Shown one piece after another: positions 1 to 11,404 of a stretch of DNA of 64,000 nt. This DNA comes from Aporrectodea caliginosa (Eukaryota; Annelida; Clitellata; Crassiclitellata; Lumbricidae), in contig JACEVL010000002.1 in NCBI GenBank assembly GCA_020284085.1, positions 124,001 to 188,000 of the forward strand, in the 5' to 3' direction. Numbering within the stretch: the first letter of the stretch is position 1; every line of letters starts with the position of its first letter. The notes below the pieces were generated by a model. That model was not told the origin of the DNA. It was given only the letters and a program-made list of their open reading frames with translations, and did not search any database. Both the position numbers and the translations under genes were made by a program.

Positions 1-292
1 ACATATTCTACGGTGTACAACCCAGCCGTTGATAGCTGATGTCCAGATTCAGCCGTTGTTGTTGCCTTTTTAATTGTTAGACCTGACGATTCAAATGCGT
101 AGTCTGCCGTATAATTAGAATGAACGGTGTCGTTATAATTTACTAGAGTAACCGGTGTTAACTCATCCGTCGTTGCAATAACCGTCCATTTAACACCGTT
201 CGGACTTGCCAGAATCATGTTAATGAGTGTATTTTCAGCTCTCTCATAGACGGCGATGTTCTCGACAGGCGTCATACATTGAGCAATCACAC
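1..292 (-). CDS. Ig-like exon A4 of the cassette receptor gene (cut by window edge)
   Basis: The minus strand reads open across the whole segment after a 3' splice site (TATTTTAG, just above 292). The peptide has the family pattern: a Cys-x-Thr-Pro start, 'VYE', an asparagine-threonine-leucine run, 'VKW', 'NYND', then 'GLTIKKATTT' and 'STAGLYTVEY'. It is nearly identical to exon A1 at 37380-37706. The exon ends beyond base 1, so its donor is not seen. The 'GLY-x-V' stretch sits where an Ig fold normally has Tyr-x-Cys on strand F, but the Cys is absent, and the second Cys seen in some A exons is also missing here (NMIL). Assignment to an Ig-like fold is inference; membership in the repeated exon family is seen directly. 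Confidence 0.72.
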
Positions 293-1632
293 CTAAAATA
301 ACATAAAAGTTTTGTTAAAGATTGTATCAGGTCATTTCACTGATATAGTCTATTTTATTTATTTTATATCAAGAGAGCAGGGATGATTTTCTTAAGAAAA
401 AATTATGTTGATATATTATAGAACTATTTACCATGTCCCAACGAAGAGAATATCATCAGACTCAATGCCACTTTAAGAATTATTTCTCTGCTGTTATCGC
501 CAGTCATGTTGATTCACTTCCAATGTTCACAGGTTTTGTTGAATCCGTCTTTTCACTGTGGAAACGTAACAAAGAAAGTCTTAATGAAATTTGGAGCAGA
601 AAGTAAGTATATATGTAAGTATGTATGTACTTTATTGAACCGCCTGCAAATGGGACCATCTGATAACACTGTTAATCACAAAATAATCAAAATTCCTCAT
701 GCGTGGAACAAGGCTTCAGCTTCATCAGTGAGTCAAGAAATCAATCAATCAATGAATTAAAGAAACTTGATATAGCGCCCTTCAAGATATCTACTCAGTG
801 GCGCTCCCGGCCCAACCGCGGCTGAAGAGTAGCTTTCAGTGAGGTATAAAATGCAGGTGAAGCGTTCCTAGCAGAGGTGCTATAGGGAAAGGCCATTCCA
901 GATACTCGGTCCCACGACCGAGAAGGCCTGATGTTGCATTATAGAAGTGCGTGCAAAGGGGGACAATCAGGTATCCGCGGACTGCAGAACCAAGGGGTCG
1001 GCGACCACTATTGGCAGATATAGGGCGATAGAGATCCTGCAGATAAGCAGGCGCAGTACCAACGATGCTATACGCCAAACGAAGGCAGAGACCCTAAATG
1101 AGATGCTTTGGTGTAGTGGCAACCAGTACAAAATGCCGGATAAAGCAATATAGTACAACATTTTCAATGGCCAAACATCCAAGTGTCAAATTCCAAGTTG
1201 CATAGCTTCATAACCACTGGCCAAACACCAACAACGCATTCTCAGTTGGCATTGATGTGCACAAAGCAAGTAACTAGAATGTAGGCTATTACCCGGCTCT
1301 ACAACAATCCGTCAAGCTGCTTCGATATCGATCTAGGTATTTTTCAAGCATTGTTAGAAAAAATTAGGCTAAGCTTGAAATCAATAGTGTCCTATCTTAT
1401 TTGTCTATTAATTAAACAAACGAAATTGTTAGGCCTACATTTACTAAAAGTTAAAACCCGTATTTATAAAACGATTTAGAAAATGCATGTTATGTCAGTA
1501 GTGTATAGTAACTGCGACACCTAGTCTGATGTCGCAATTTGCTTAATGCGCATGTTTATTTCCAAACCGTAGCGACACCTAGCCCTTATGTCGGTCGAAG
1601 CCATTAGTTCATTTATACGACTATGTAATTGC

Positions 1633-1636
<4 letters not shown>

Positions 1637-1684
<48 letters not shown>
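1637..1684. repeat. (AT)n microsatellite
   Basis: About 24 uninterrupted AT dinucleotides, inside an intron of the minus-strand gene. The partner duplication lacks it at the matching position. Confidence 0.95.
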
Positions 1685-1689
<5 letters not shown>

Positions 1690-2011
1690 CTATGTATAGT
1701 TCAAGCTAAAATACTACCCAGCACTATTCGGTAACAGATATGGCTACACGTGTAGGCAATAATTTCAGTTAAAGGTGACATCATTCTACACCATTTGCTG
1801 TAGCACAGTTACTGTAGGCCTACATCAATGCAGTGAACAAAAATTTAAGAGAATAATATTTAGTTGAATAAATAGGAAAAACAATAGTAACTGACGATAA
1901 CAAGTTTAACAGGAGTTGAATTAAACTATGTGGCAGCCATGCAAGGCATCCATCTGTCCAACTGCACATTTTACCAATGCCACCTAGCGAATGGAGGCTG
2001 AGTCGACCTAT

Positions 2012-2118
2012 GCGGGACTGGCGGGTATCGATCCCGCTTCCTGTTTGATGTAACAGTTGTGCTCTTCACGCCAGAGTGTTACCATTGTTCTATCACCAGA
2101 GTGTTACCATTGCTCCAT
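2012..2118 (-). mobile_element. tRNA-like SINE head (partial)
   Basis: On the minus strand the segment reads from 'GGTGATGGAGCAATGG', resembling a tRNA A-box region, to 'GGGATCGATACCCGCC', resembling a B box. A stretch of about 26 bases (TCACCAGAGTGTTACCATTG plus flank) is duplicated in tandem. The partner duplication keeps only the A-box side near 38790-38830. It is more likely a SINE-derived promoter remnant than a functional tRNA, since no acceptor stem pairs. Confidence 0.5.
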
Positions 2119-4109
2119 CACCCCTCCCACTTAGAAAAAATAATGCTAATTAGGATTTACGATAAAAAATATGTTATTTAAAAGAAACAACACAAGCTAC
2201 AAGTATACCTTCGTACAGGAGAACCAAACACGTCGTTCAAGCCACAGACTTGAAGATCAGTTGTCGAACGTGTCTTACAAACAAATTCAGCCGAAAAAAA
2301 CACTCCTCGCTAATCCTTGAATTTCGGCTTACTTAAATACAACATACCATTTCAAATATATTTATTCGATTGTAATAATATCACAAGTTTGTTAATAGCA
2401 TTGTTTAGTTTTATGCAAACATTACCAGGAATGTGTCATATAAAGGCGATTTCAGAAGAGTAAGGCAGTTGTTTGAGAAATATTATCAAGTAGGTTATTT
2501 ATAAGTTTTGGACTTACCCTTAATATTACAGCTTTCTAATCGTCTAATGAACAATGACACGGTTACATATATAAATGAGGCATTACATCATAGATATTCA
2601 ACAGTTTTTACCTTTAAAGTCTCTTAGTCAACGCATATTGCAAGGGGAACTTTGAAGAGGTGATGATTGTATTAATTGTTTACCGATTAAAACTTTGCTG
2701 ATGACATAAGATGTAACATCCACATACAACGTCGCAGAATGACAAAGTTAGCAGTGCCGTAAATTCCTCTTTTCGTTGATACGAAAAGACAATTCCGATA
2801 CATAAGAAGACTGTTCTCAATGTTTGTACCAAGCATAACTTCTCAAGCTTCTTTCTCACGTTCCTTCGATTCAACAACTGTAGATCACAGTGTATACAAT
2901 TCCGTAGAGTTTGAACATTGAATAGATAAAATTAATGTATATTGAGTAGATATATGTATATAAGCAAACGGCCTTGAGACAAGTCCATCAAAGCGTTGCG
3001 GGTCTTTTGTCAAACGACTGTCTACATACGAAGCAAGCACAACCATTATTTATTGAATCCAGCACACGTCCGTCCATCAATGCACGCCATACAGTCTTTA
3101 TCGCAACTAACGCTTTATAGTGTTCTCATACTTACACACACACATACATACGTACAGAACTGTAAAAGTAAGAAGCCTTTTATTAGACTCTGCTGATTGA
3201 TGACTATACAGTCAATGCTACCTCGGTCTGAATACATAGTTTATGCTCGACCTGAATTTATAGCGCTCATGGACTCAATTCATGCAATAGTACAAAAGGA
3301 TGCCGTGTTTATTGGGAACCTTACATTAGGCCAATATGTTTTCCTCAGATAGTGCGCACTCTTTGGCTTTAGTGTGCCATCTGTTGATGCCTTGTGCAGC
3401 AGATACTGGCGCTATAGAAGTTACTAATTATTAATAGAAGGAACATGTTGCAGTAGGTCTAAATAAAGGCAAATCAGTACAGTCTACATTTGCTAAGTAG
3501 GTCGAGCATATTATGTTTGCGTTAATTCTCACCTGATGTAGAGAACTTCAATTACAGGCCAACAATTAACAGTTGCTTCATTTAATCTATCAATGTACAA
3601 ACGATACAGATGTTTAGGAAATCTGCGCAGCAGTGAACTGTGAAAGAAATGAGGACAAGAGTTTATTCGACTTTAACACAGCGTCTGTGACTTCCTTCTT
3701 GCGCTGTGCAAAGGGAATCGCTGACCTGAGCAGTGAATGCTATAATTCAAGCAAAATATCTCTTCCATAGTTATTTCGACAACTGGATCGCTAAACACTG
3801 GCCTATACGAATTCAATGCGACAACATTGTAGAAGGTTGTCACAGTTCAGTACTGCTTAATTCGTTAAGGGACGACCTTCAGACATAACGTTTACATACA
3901 TACATGCATGCATTCAAAGGCCTGCCTATATATGCATAGGTCTACAACTCTACATTCAAACCTATATATACGTAATAGAACTCCGCAAAAAGGAGGAGGG
4001 CGATGCTAATTATCTTTGTCATGATGCACTGATGCAGTGTTGTTAAACAGCAACCAACACACGTTTGCGCGTACATATGCATTAGGGGTGTCCAGAAAAA
4101 TGATACATC

Positions 4110-6997
4110 GCAGAAAACACCCATACTCAAGTTTTTCCCATTATTCCATTCATTAGTTGTCTATAAATATTTTTTTCAGAATTTTAAAATGTTATCCTGA
4201 TGTCGCTCAAAGCCCACGAACATACCCTACTTAAATACCCAGGACTGAAGGCGCCCATGCTCGGGTATTGGAACTTGGGTTCATTGTGAATTTACTCTTT
4301 TAGTAGAACTGATTTATCGACTTTGACGCTAGAGTAGATCTTTGGAAAGAACAAGAGAAAAATAGGTACACGATCTATGATCAGGAAAGGTCATAAGAAT
4401 TTCTAATTAGTATTAGTATTTGCAACTGACTAAAGCGTTGAAATTTTTTACTTTGTAGGCCTACAAGGTACATGTAGTTGTCAGTTTTCAATGCACGGTC
4501 AGACTGTTGCCGTTTAAATAAAATTTAAACTAACAGACTAACTGTGACAAATTCTTGAAAAAGTGACCTGACCTCACTTTTGCTATTGACAGTGTATTGT
4601 CGCTGTATATACTTGCACGCGCCTTTGGGATGATATAATGAATTTGAGAACTTTGCCGGTAGTTGCGTAGGCTACATATTGAAAACTACTGGTATTGTGC
4701 ACTCATTATAGAGGAGTTGGCCAACGCTCAAATGGAGCAGAACTCCCATCAATTTCTTTCCTTGAAGGGATTTGAAACTCGACATTTTCGTTACCGGTAA
4801 CAGGACAGCACGATAACATCTAGACAATCTCGCACCATTATAGCATGGTTATTCCAATAACCTCTAATTTTATTGCCATAGGGGCCTACATAGGAAAAAC
4901 CCACAAGGAAGACTAGTTGTTTCATTTCATCGTTGAGGGTTGAGCCATCGTCGGAAAAACTCAGTTCGCTCTCTCAGCTTCTTCAAGGTAACGTTGGACG
5001 AATAATTTTATTTTAAGAAATAATCTAATGCATTAGTGGATGATTAGTTATCTGTCTCCATCTCAGTGGGACTCGCGCAAAATTATGTCTGTGTTTAAAT
5101 CAATTTAACGCTGATTGAAGTTAAAGAATCCTGTGATGTCCTGCTATCCTCCACACATTTGGGGTTAATAAAATTGTCCCACTTGAGAACCTTCTTGGTA
5201 AAATAATAAACTAATGATTAAAAATATCTTATCCGCTGTAATCAATCATCCTCTTAAGAGGATCACAACGAACCATCGCATGACAATGGCGATACAAACC
5301 AGTTCCGTAAAAGTTGCAGCAACAGAAAGTGGTTGCCATTTGCAGGCCTACATTTTGGGACCTTCCATTCAGTATTTTATTAAAGAAATCTTCCTGTTTT
5401 AAATCGCATAACAACAATGTCCCCTGGGAAAAAATATTTTGCATAATACCAACGGCATCGAGCCAAATAGTAACTGACTGTTAGGGATTGCATGGACGTA
5501 TTCGCCAAATTTTAATGGTGGACCTGTAAGCACAACATTATGTCAGCCTTATAAGGACCTTCACCGTGACAGAAAGTTTCTTCCCTGGACTATTAATAGT
5601 TCGTGTCAAATATTATTCGGTTTGCTTGCGTTCGCCGCATGCAGGCCTGCTGAAACGCAGATCCTGGTCGCGCCAATACCAGTGGCTATTGTAGCCTATA
5701 ATAGTTCGTCTAGGAATAGGCCTATTACTTAGGGCTTGTATGGCGATCATCCTCTTTTGCTCTTCATTTTACGGACACTGCTTTAGCGCTGTACATGTAT
5801 TTTACCACACGAAAGGCGAGAACCATTTAAATCAATTTTTCCCATCGACGCCAACGGACTTTGAAAATGAAGGTAGTTCCGTTGTCCAATACTGTTAGAA
5901 AATAGATCCTTTGAGTTTTAGACACGGAAAATCCTTGTCATAGCCACGAACTCTATCACTTGAAGGCTTAGTTGTTGAGATACTATCAGAGGTAAAATTC
6001 CCTCTGGTTGTTGAATACAGGCTGCGGGAAGGAGTTTATACCATGATGCAAATCTCCAGGGGCTGGTGTAATCTAACAACGTCTCGCACCTAAATGAAAC
6101 CATTGCTGAATGGAAAACCTTCTATAGTAAACGCAACAATCAAATGGAGGTGAGCTGCCGAGTAAAAGTGGCATCAAAGCTATCCTAAAGATGGCGGAAA
6201 TTCGAATAGAGACGGGAGAATAAGATAAACTTGTAAGAGTGATCAGAAGGTAAGAACGTTTATCTGACACGTCAGTTCAAGCTGCCCTTCAGAAACCTGT
6301 CACGAGGTTTTCGGATGAATCGGAAACAACTTTAAACGTACAAGTGCAAGAACCGTGAACTTACAGACATCGAGTGTAACTGCATGAGACCTGAAACGGT
6401 GCCAAAGCATTGATCGATATTCGCTTCTAGTGAAACCGTAGTCAAAGTCATTGTGAAACCAGATTGAAAAATACAATATTGGCGAGTCTAAGCGCAATCA
6501 GAGTCGAGAAATGTGTTTGGTGGATATTGTATATTTCTGTAGATAATGAGGCCTGCCATAAGTAGATGGAAAGCAAGTGCAATATAATAGTGCAACGACT
6601 TTTACTAATTTTTACAATGCATTGCGCAGTACGCCGTTTAATTTTTGCCATTAAATTGCTTTTCAGAATCTGGTTCATTGAGTTTTAGTAACCTGAGTCT
6701 CTAATTCTATATTTTACCAAAGGCTACTTATCAATAGCGATGGATGTGATTGGTAGGGTTAGTGTCAGGCGCTTCAGATCACCATCAGATAGATGGTCAG
6801 TTAAAGCCTGTCTAGTAAACATTATTGCTCGAACTGTGAGTGATGAAGGAGATTGTTAGCAATTGTTATGGGTGATATTAAGTAGAATTTAGTTCCTCTT
6901 CCTGCTTATGGTGATGACGATGATGATGACGTTGTGGTTGTTGATGATGATGAGTCTTTAGAATGGTGGACATCGGAAATGTTTTTTCATATTTAGG
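4110..6997. other. No recognisable gene (intron of the cassette gene)
   Basis: Both strands carry only short open frames with frequent stops and no motif I recognise. It lies in the long L4-A4 intron, upstream of the Mab-21-like gene. A short GAT-rich tract lies near 6910-6950. A 5' non-coding exon or promoter of the Mab-21-like gene could be here, but nothing marks it clearly. Confidence 0.5.
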
Positions 6998-7152
6998 ATG
7001 ACGGAATATGCGGACAAATCAAACGAAGAAATGGCATCTGCGTTCATTGTTAGCGCATGTCAAATGCTTCCAAAGTTCATCGTGTTCTCTTTACTCGGAT
7101 CACATGCATGACATAATCGGGATTCCGAGAGCTGCAACAGAAGATAATTTAA
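6998..7152 (+). pseudogene. Mab-21-like gene, 5' coding fragment upstream of the transposon insertion
   Basis: An ATG at 6998 follows a good 3' splice site (TTTTTTCATATTTAG ending 6996), suggesting a non-coding first exon farther upstream. This frame (starting MTEYADKSNEEMAS) soon ends in a stop. A second frame, open at 7077-7152, reads through 'SLYSDHMHDIIGIPRAATEDNL' territory and, if the insertion and one TTAA copy are disregarded, is in phase with the nucleotidyltransferase domain after 8334. A one-base frameshift between the two frames therefore seems likely, in addition to the insertion. The exact start is uncertain. Confidence 0.5.
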
Positions 7153-8334
7153 CCCTATGACGCACACCTTCCTGGCCAACACATTTAGCACACCTGGGGT
7201 CAAATTGACCCCACCGATAACACGGGTGGATTTGATACCATTTTAATAGAAAGTCGAAATGAATGCTCCAAGTTTAGGTTGGACAGAGTGCGTGCATGTA
7301 CGGAAAATGTTTGAATCATGATACAATGTTAGATTCAATGTACGAAACAAAAAATCGTTTGTTGTAACCTAGGTATTCGTCACCACAGTGATCGTTCTAA
7401 TGCTGGAAATGAATGTTCTTGTGACGTCTGTGGTATGTATGTATGTATGTATGTATGCATGTATGTATGCATGTGTCTATGTATGAATGTATGTATGTAT
7501 GTACATGAGTATGTATGTATGTATGTATGTATGTATATATGTATGTACATATGTATGTATGTATGTACGTATGTGCTATCTATGTATGGTGGGATGGATG
7601 TATGCATGTATATTTGTATGTATGTACGTATTTATGTATGTATGTATGTATGTATGTATGTATGCATGCATGCATGCATGTATGTAAGTACGTATGCATG
7701 CATGCATATATTTGTATGTATGTGTGTATATACAAATACTAATGAACGCATGAACATGTATATATAATTATATGGATGTATATTGGTATGTATTTTATAT
7801 ATGTGTGTGTATGTATGTGCGTATGCATGAATGTGTGTAGGCATGTATGTGTCATGTATGTATGCATGTATCCATTCATGTATATATTTTCTATGTGTGT
7901 ATATGCATGTATTCATGTACATGTAGCCTAGGGATGTATGTTTGTATGTATATGTGTGTGTATTGATGGATGTATATATGTATGTATGTATGCTTGTATG
8001 TATGTATTTATATATGTATGTATGTATGCATGTGTGTATGTATGTATATGTGTATGTGTGTATTTGTGTATGTAACGTAGCCTGGTTTATGTTATAGTCA
8101 ATGTTACAGCCTGGGGTCAGATTGACCCCAGGTGTGCTAAATATGCCCTAGTGTCATTCTTATTTTTGTATAATTGAACCTAGAATTCTAAACTCTTCGA
8201 ATTTTTCCATATATGTAGAGGGATGAATTTCTGAGGAATTTGAATTATTTCAGATTTTTACTATTTGTATCAACGCAGCTATTCAAAAAATTCCATCGCT
8301 GGGGTCAAATTGACCCCAGGTGTGCGTCATAGGG
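7153..8334. mobile_element. piggyBac-type non-autonomous element, TTAA-flanked
   Basis: The target site TTAA is present on both sides (7149-7152 and 8335-8338). The terminal inverted repeat is CCCTATGACGCACACCT, 17 bases perfect at both ends. A palindromic module GGGGTCAA(A/G)TTGACCCC occurs at 7196-7212, 8113-8129 and 8301-8317, each next to a CACACCT/AGGTGTG word. There is no transposase; the interior is an ATGT-rich array. TTAA targets and CCC-starting ends are the hallmark of the piggyBac superfamily. Removing the element with one TTAA restores the reading frame of the surrounding Mab-21-like gene. Confidence 0.9.
7433..8075. repeat. (ATGT)n degenerate microsatellite
   Basis: About 640 bases of ATGT/GTAT tetranucleotides with many substitutions, making up most of the piggyBac-type element's interior. 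It creates long but meaningless open frames on both strands (runs of Met-Tyr-Val-Cys). Confidence 0.95.
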
Positions 8335-9126
8335 TTAAACCAGTATATGATTTTGTGCGGCAGTCGTGCAGAGTTCTATATCCGACCGCTCAATCCATGC
8401 GTTGACGACGCAGATTTCTTAGTCGCCAGAGCTGATGAGCTGGCCTTCAGTGGCGACTTTCCAGTGTTGCCAAGCGATATGAGTGGCCTTGCCGAATCGA
8501 TAACGTGCTGCAAGATTGAAACATACGACAGGTATCCAGGATTTGTTCGATTACGATTTTGGGGGAAAATGAACTACAATTGGAAACATAAAAAGTACGA
8601 ATTTAACCATACAACTCGAACGAATCGTTACGCGATGCGACATTTGGATGCTATGGCAATTCCGTGTTACCCTGGTAAACTCGAAGCGGATTGCAATATC
8701 ATCGTTTGTGGTCCTGCAATTAAATACCAATTTGATGTGCAAACTAGTTACAGTGAAATTGATAGGGTCATGAGCGTGTGGTGCCCTAAATGGCCTAAAG
8801 AAGGGAAACGTTGGCTTAAACGACCTAGGAATAACGGATGGCCGACGATTGATACAATCGCCGAAGTTGTACAAAATGGTTGTCATGTTGTCTACATTAA
8901 ACATCGTTCTTGCAGAGACGATGAAAAACAGTGGAGATTGTCATTTTCATTCGCAGAAGTTATTTTACTTCAGAGTTGGACTCAAATTCAACAGATTGTT
9001 TACCATTTGCTGAGATTCTTCGCAAAGAGAGAATTGATACAAAAGGATTGTCCAAAGGAAGATGAGGTTCTCTGTACGTATCATTTAAAGACGCTGATGT
9101 TATGGACTTGTGAAGAGATGTCACCC
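8335..9126 (+). pseudogene. Mab-21/cGAS-like nucleotidyltransferase domain (part 1 of the frameshifted gene)
   Basis: This segment encodes the catalytic core of the Mab-21 family, the fold of cGAS and cGAS-like receptors, which bind nucleic acid and make cyclic dinucleotide messengers in innate immunity; many family members have no known activity. Visible signatures are the nucleotide-gripping GS motif in CGSRAEF (8356-8376), an acidic D-x-D in VDDADF (8401-8418), an Ile-Asp-Arg-Val strand with a candidate third acidic residue near 8761, then the family's WPKEGKRW, 'NNGWP' and WRLSFSFAE blocks, and the CTYHLKTLMLW helix. The first in-frame ATG downstream of the piggyBac element is at 8347, which would leave only nine bases before the GS motif. 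The frame stops at 9127-9129. I infer a recently broken gene; cGAS-like enzymatic activity is not shown. Confidence 0.85.
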
Positions 9127-10320
9127 TGAATGGTGGAATTCCTCTTCTGTTATTACGATCTGCTGTGAATTGTTGAAAAAGCTTGCAGAATGGCTAAAGA
9201 AGAGGCACTGCCCAAACTATTTTATTCCTGAAGCAAATTTATTTCATCAGCCATCTAGCCCCACAATCCTTAACACAACTGAAAAAAGACTAAACGAATT
9301 CCAAAACTCTGAAAGTCTCTGTAATTGGTTTGTGGAAAATTACATTGTGCCATTCATTCTGAGACATTACAAACTTAGAAGCACAATGGAAGTAATGCCA
9401 CATCTTGTGTTTTACATGATGCATTTCTTTGAGCTGTGGAAAGTGAGTGAATCAAAATCATTTGATTTAATATTCTTTTGCACATTCATACGTACTCATA
9501 GGGACAGCCGTTGTGTAATAAAACTCGGGTTTAGTTCAGGACTGCGACGCAGCCTCAAAGCTGGATATACCGGAAAATGGGCTGATCCTAAAACATACAC
9601 CAAACTCATATATTTTCCAAAAGCAGATAAAGTCTTATGTTTCACATACTATGACAATCTACTGTATATTTTGCATAGTGCATATGGTTTAAGTTGCGGA
9701 GAGATTTCATGGGATAGCAATCTCTTGGTGGAATTTGTCCAAGCAATTGCAACGCAACCTAAAATTATAAGGTCTAAATATCACAACGTTCCGAAAATGT
9801 ACACAACCCAAAGTAGTCGGTTTCAATTTCGACGTGTTCAGGATCTCATGCAAAATTTAACTGGATCAAATAGTCATCCGGAATTTCAATTATTGTCTCT
9901 CATGTCAAAAGAGTTTCTTAGAAGAGCTTTAGAATACGAAAATTCTCAATGCAACGGTATTGCTACTGCGGCTTTGTGCTACCTGGCTGCTCTGCATTTT
10001 GCCACATCAGAATACCAAGAAGCAATGCGCTTATGCTCGGCAGTTCTCGTAGATAAGACATCTCAAATGGATAAAGAAACACTGAATGCAGGATGTTTAT
10101 TGTTTATTGATAATATCGCAAGAATCGTCGGATTGTGTGTGCTTCACAAGAACATTACGGAAAATAATCTTCATTACATCAACAGGCGGCTTTATCTTGA
10201 TCTGCGTCTTTCACCAGAGGTGTTTGCTCATTATTTAACTGCATTATCTGCCGAAAGAATATCCAAACATTTAGATTTTGATCATGATTTGCCTGATTCA
10301 GAATTTCCTATGGACGAATA
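9120..10320 (+). pseudogene. Mab-21-like gene, middle part (end of Mab-21 domain, then helical region)
   Basis: This frame is offset by one base from the previous one and begins inside the conserved helix: CEEMSP ends part 1 and PEWWNSSSVITICCELL continues here. That is the expected Mab-21 order (YHLKT..LW..CEE..P..WW), so a single-base indel near 9121-9127 explains the break. The remainder of the C-terminal lobe runs to about residue 130. A long helical stretch follows, ending with a TPR-like repeat around CYLAALHFATSEYQEAMRLC (roughly residues 285-310). The frame ends DSEFPMDE-stop at 10319-10321. No introns are apparent, so the locus may be a retrocopy or an intronless family member. An assembly error is the main alternative to true decay. 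Confidence 0.8.
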
Positions 10321-11075
10321 ATTATCTGAAAGCTTTAACAAAGCCAAAGTGTATTGTTTCAATGAAGTCAGGCACTCCTTTCAATGCTGCCAGACAGATC
10401 GTTTATCGCAGAACAGATTCATTTATAGAAACTGAGTCTACAATTGTGAAGCCTTTGATTGATAAAGAGACAGTAATTGCTCTTCTACTGGAATATGCCT
10501 TAGATAATATGACTTTATTTTACAATATGATTCGCAAAGACTTTGGAATCCAGTGCAACACAATTGACTGCTATCGTGCTTTGTATCTTTACAAGTGTCG
10601 TCAATACGATGAAGCTTTGAATTTATGCGACAGAATTCTTCATGAGCCTGATCTGCAGAGCTATTTGAGGGAATTTTCAATGGTGAATGTTTTGTTGCTG
10701 CCACCGCTTGACTCTTATTTCGATAGAGACATACAGTCTTTGCTTGGATTTCACACACTCTTTTATTATTTATCACCTCTGAATGACGATCTGCGGAAAT
10801 CTCAGTTAACTGTCGATTCAACGTTTGCAGACTGGTTTGCCCATAGTATGACCCATAAAGTTTTTGCACTGTCGTATTTTCTTGATCGTCATTACTCCAT
10901 TAAATGTCACTATTTTCTCGGAAGACATTTTCTTGCAAGATACTTGAGACTCAGATGTTATATCGACTGTAATCTTCCACATAAAGAAGCAATGGCGGAA
11001 TTTGCTACTCAGAAAACTAATCTTCCGTTTGAACACATCATTCGCAGATATCTTCTACGAAAGCTTCCGGTTTAA
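10321..11075 (+). pseudogene. Mab-21-like gene, C-terminal TPR-like region (part 3)
   Basis: A further one-base shift near 10311-10321 brings a frame that continues for about 250 residues to a stop at 11075. It contains a second TPR-like helix pair, 'YRALYLYKCRQYDEALNLCDRIL', resembling the Y-x3-(Y/F)-x3-A-L pattern of tetratricopeptide repeats, and ends in a basic ..RRYLLRKLPV. I recall unnamed invertebrate Mab-21 proteins with such long C-terminal extensions, but I could not run a search. The same direction of both frameshifts, the intact domain order and the clean 3' end suggest that the gene was functional until recently. Confidence 0.72.
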
Positions 11076-11110
11076 AAAATAGTTCAAGAGTTTTATTGCG
11101 CCAATGTTCA

Positions 11111-11116
11111 AATAAA
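11111..11116 (+). promoter_or_regulatory. Poly(A) signal of the Mab-21-like gene
   Basis: AATAAA lies 36 bases after the stop codon, a normal position for a short 3' UTR. No poly(A) tract follows in the genome, which argues against a very recent processed retrocopy. Confidence 0.55.
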
Positions 11117-11404
11117 TAATTATTTTTTCCATATGAAATTCGGTTTTCTTGATATGTGATTCCGATGAATGAAATTTACTTCTATGGTATTGTCGCGTGA
11201 CTGGGCTATCGATGAAAGCCGAGCTATAGTTTTGAAGGTTTTCACTGTTCAATTGTGGAGACTTTAATTTTGAATAGGTTTGCATTGTGACGTCACGAAA
11301 TTGCCCATATGCAATTTTGAGTATTTGCTAGCTGGATTACGGTGTGGGAACATTGGAATTGCTCCCGTGAAAATTCGTGGGTGAACTTGGCCGATGTATA
11401 TATA

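Larger units (their letters stand above)
1..4110. repeat. Segmental duplication, copy 1 (partner at 37.4-42.9 kb)
   Basis: Colinear similarity to about 37418-42890 runs through exon A4, the adjoining intron, the SINE-like block near 2.1 kb and onward to about 4.1 kb. Matching landmarks include the exon (1-292 with 37418-37706), 'CGAAGAGAATATCATCAGACT' stretches near 440 and 37855, 'ATAAATGAGGCATTACAT' near 2570 and 39985, and 'GCGCAGCA' followed by 'GCGTCTGTGACTTCCTTC' near 3680 and 42470. Copy 2 is longer because it carries at least two insertions. No separate gene is visible here apart from exon A4. Confidence 0.85.

Noticed and set aside
506..760. Plus-strand open frame with a counterpart at 37725-38054
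   Set aside because: The two are just duplicated intron sequence; the frames diverge and shift between copies, so no protein is being conserved.
7435..7922. Several overlapping open frames of 66-110 codons on both strands
   Set aside because: They are translations of the ATGT microsatellite (endless Met-Tyr-Val-Cys or Tyr-Ile-His-Thr) and have no protein character.
10438..11036. Minus-strand open frames of 143 and 72 codons
   Set aside because: Shadow of the plus-strand Mab-21-like C-terminal region, whose TPR-like helices give the better explanation.
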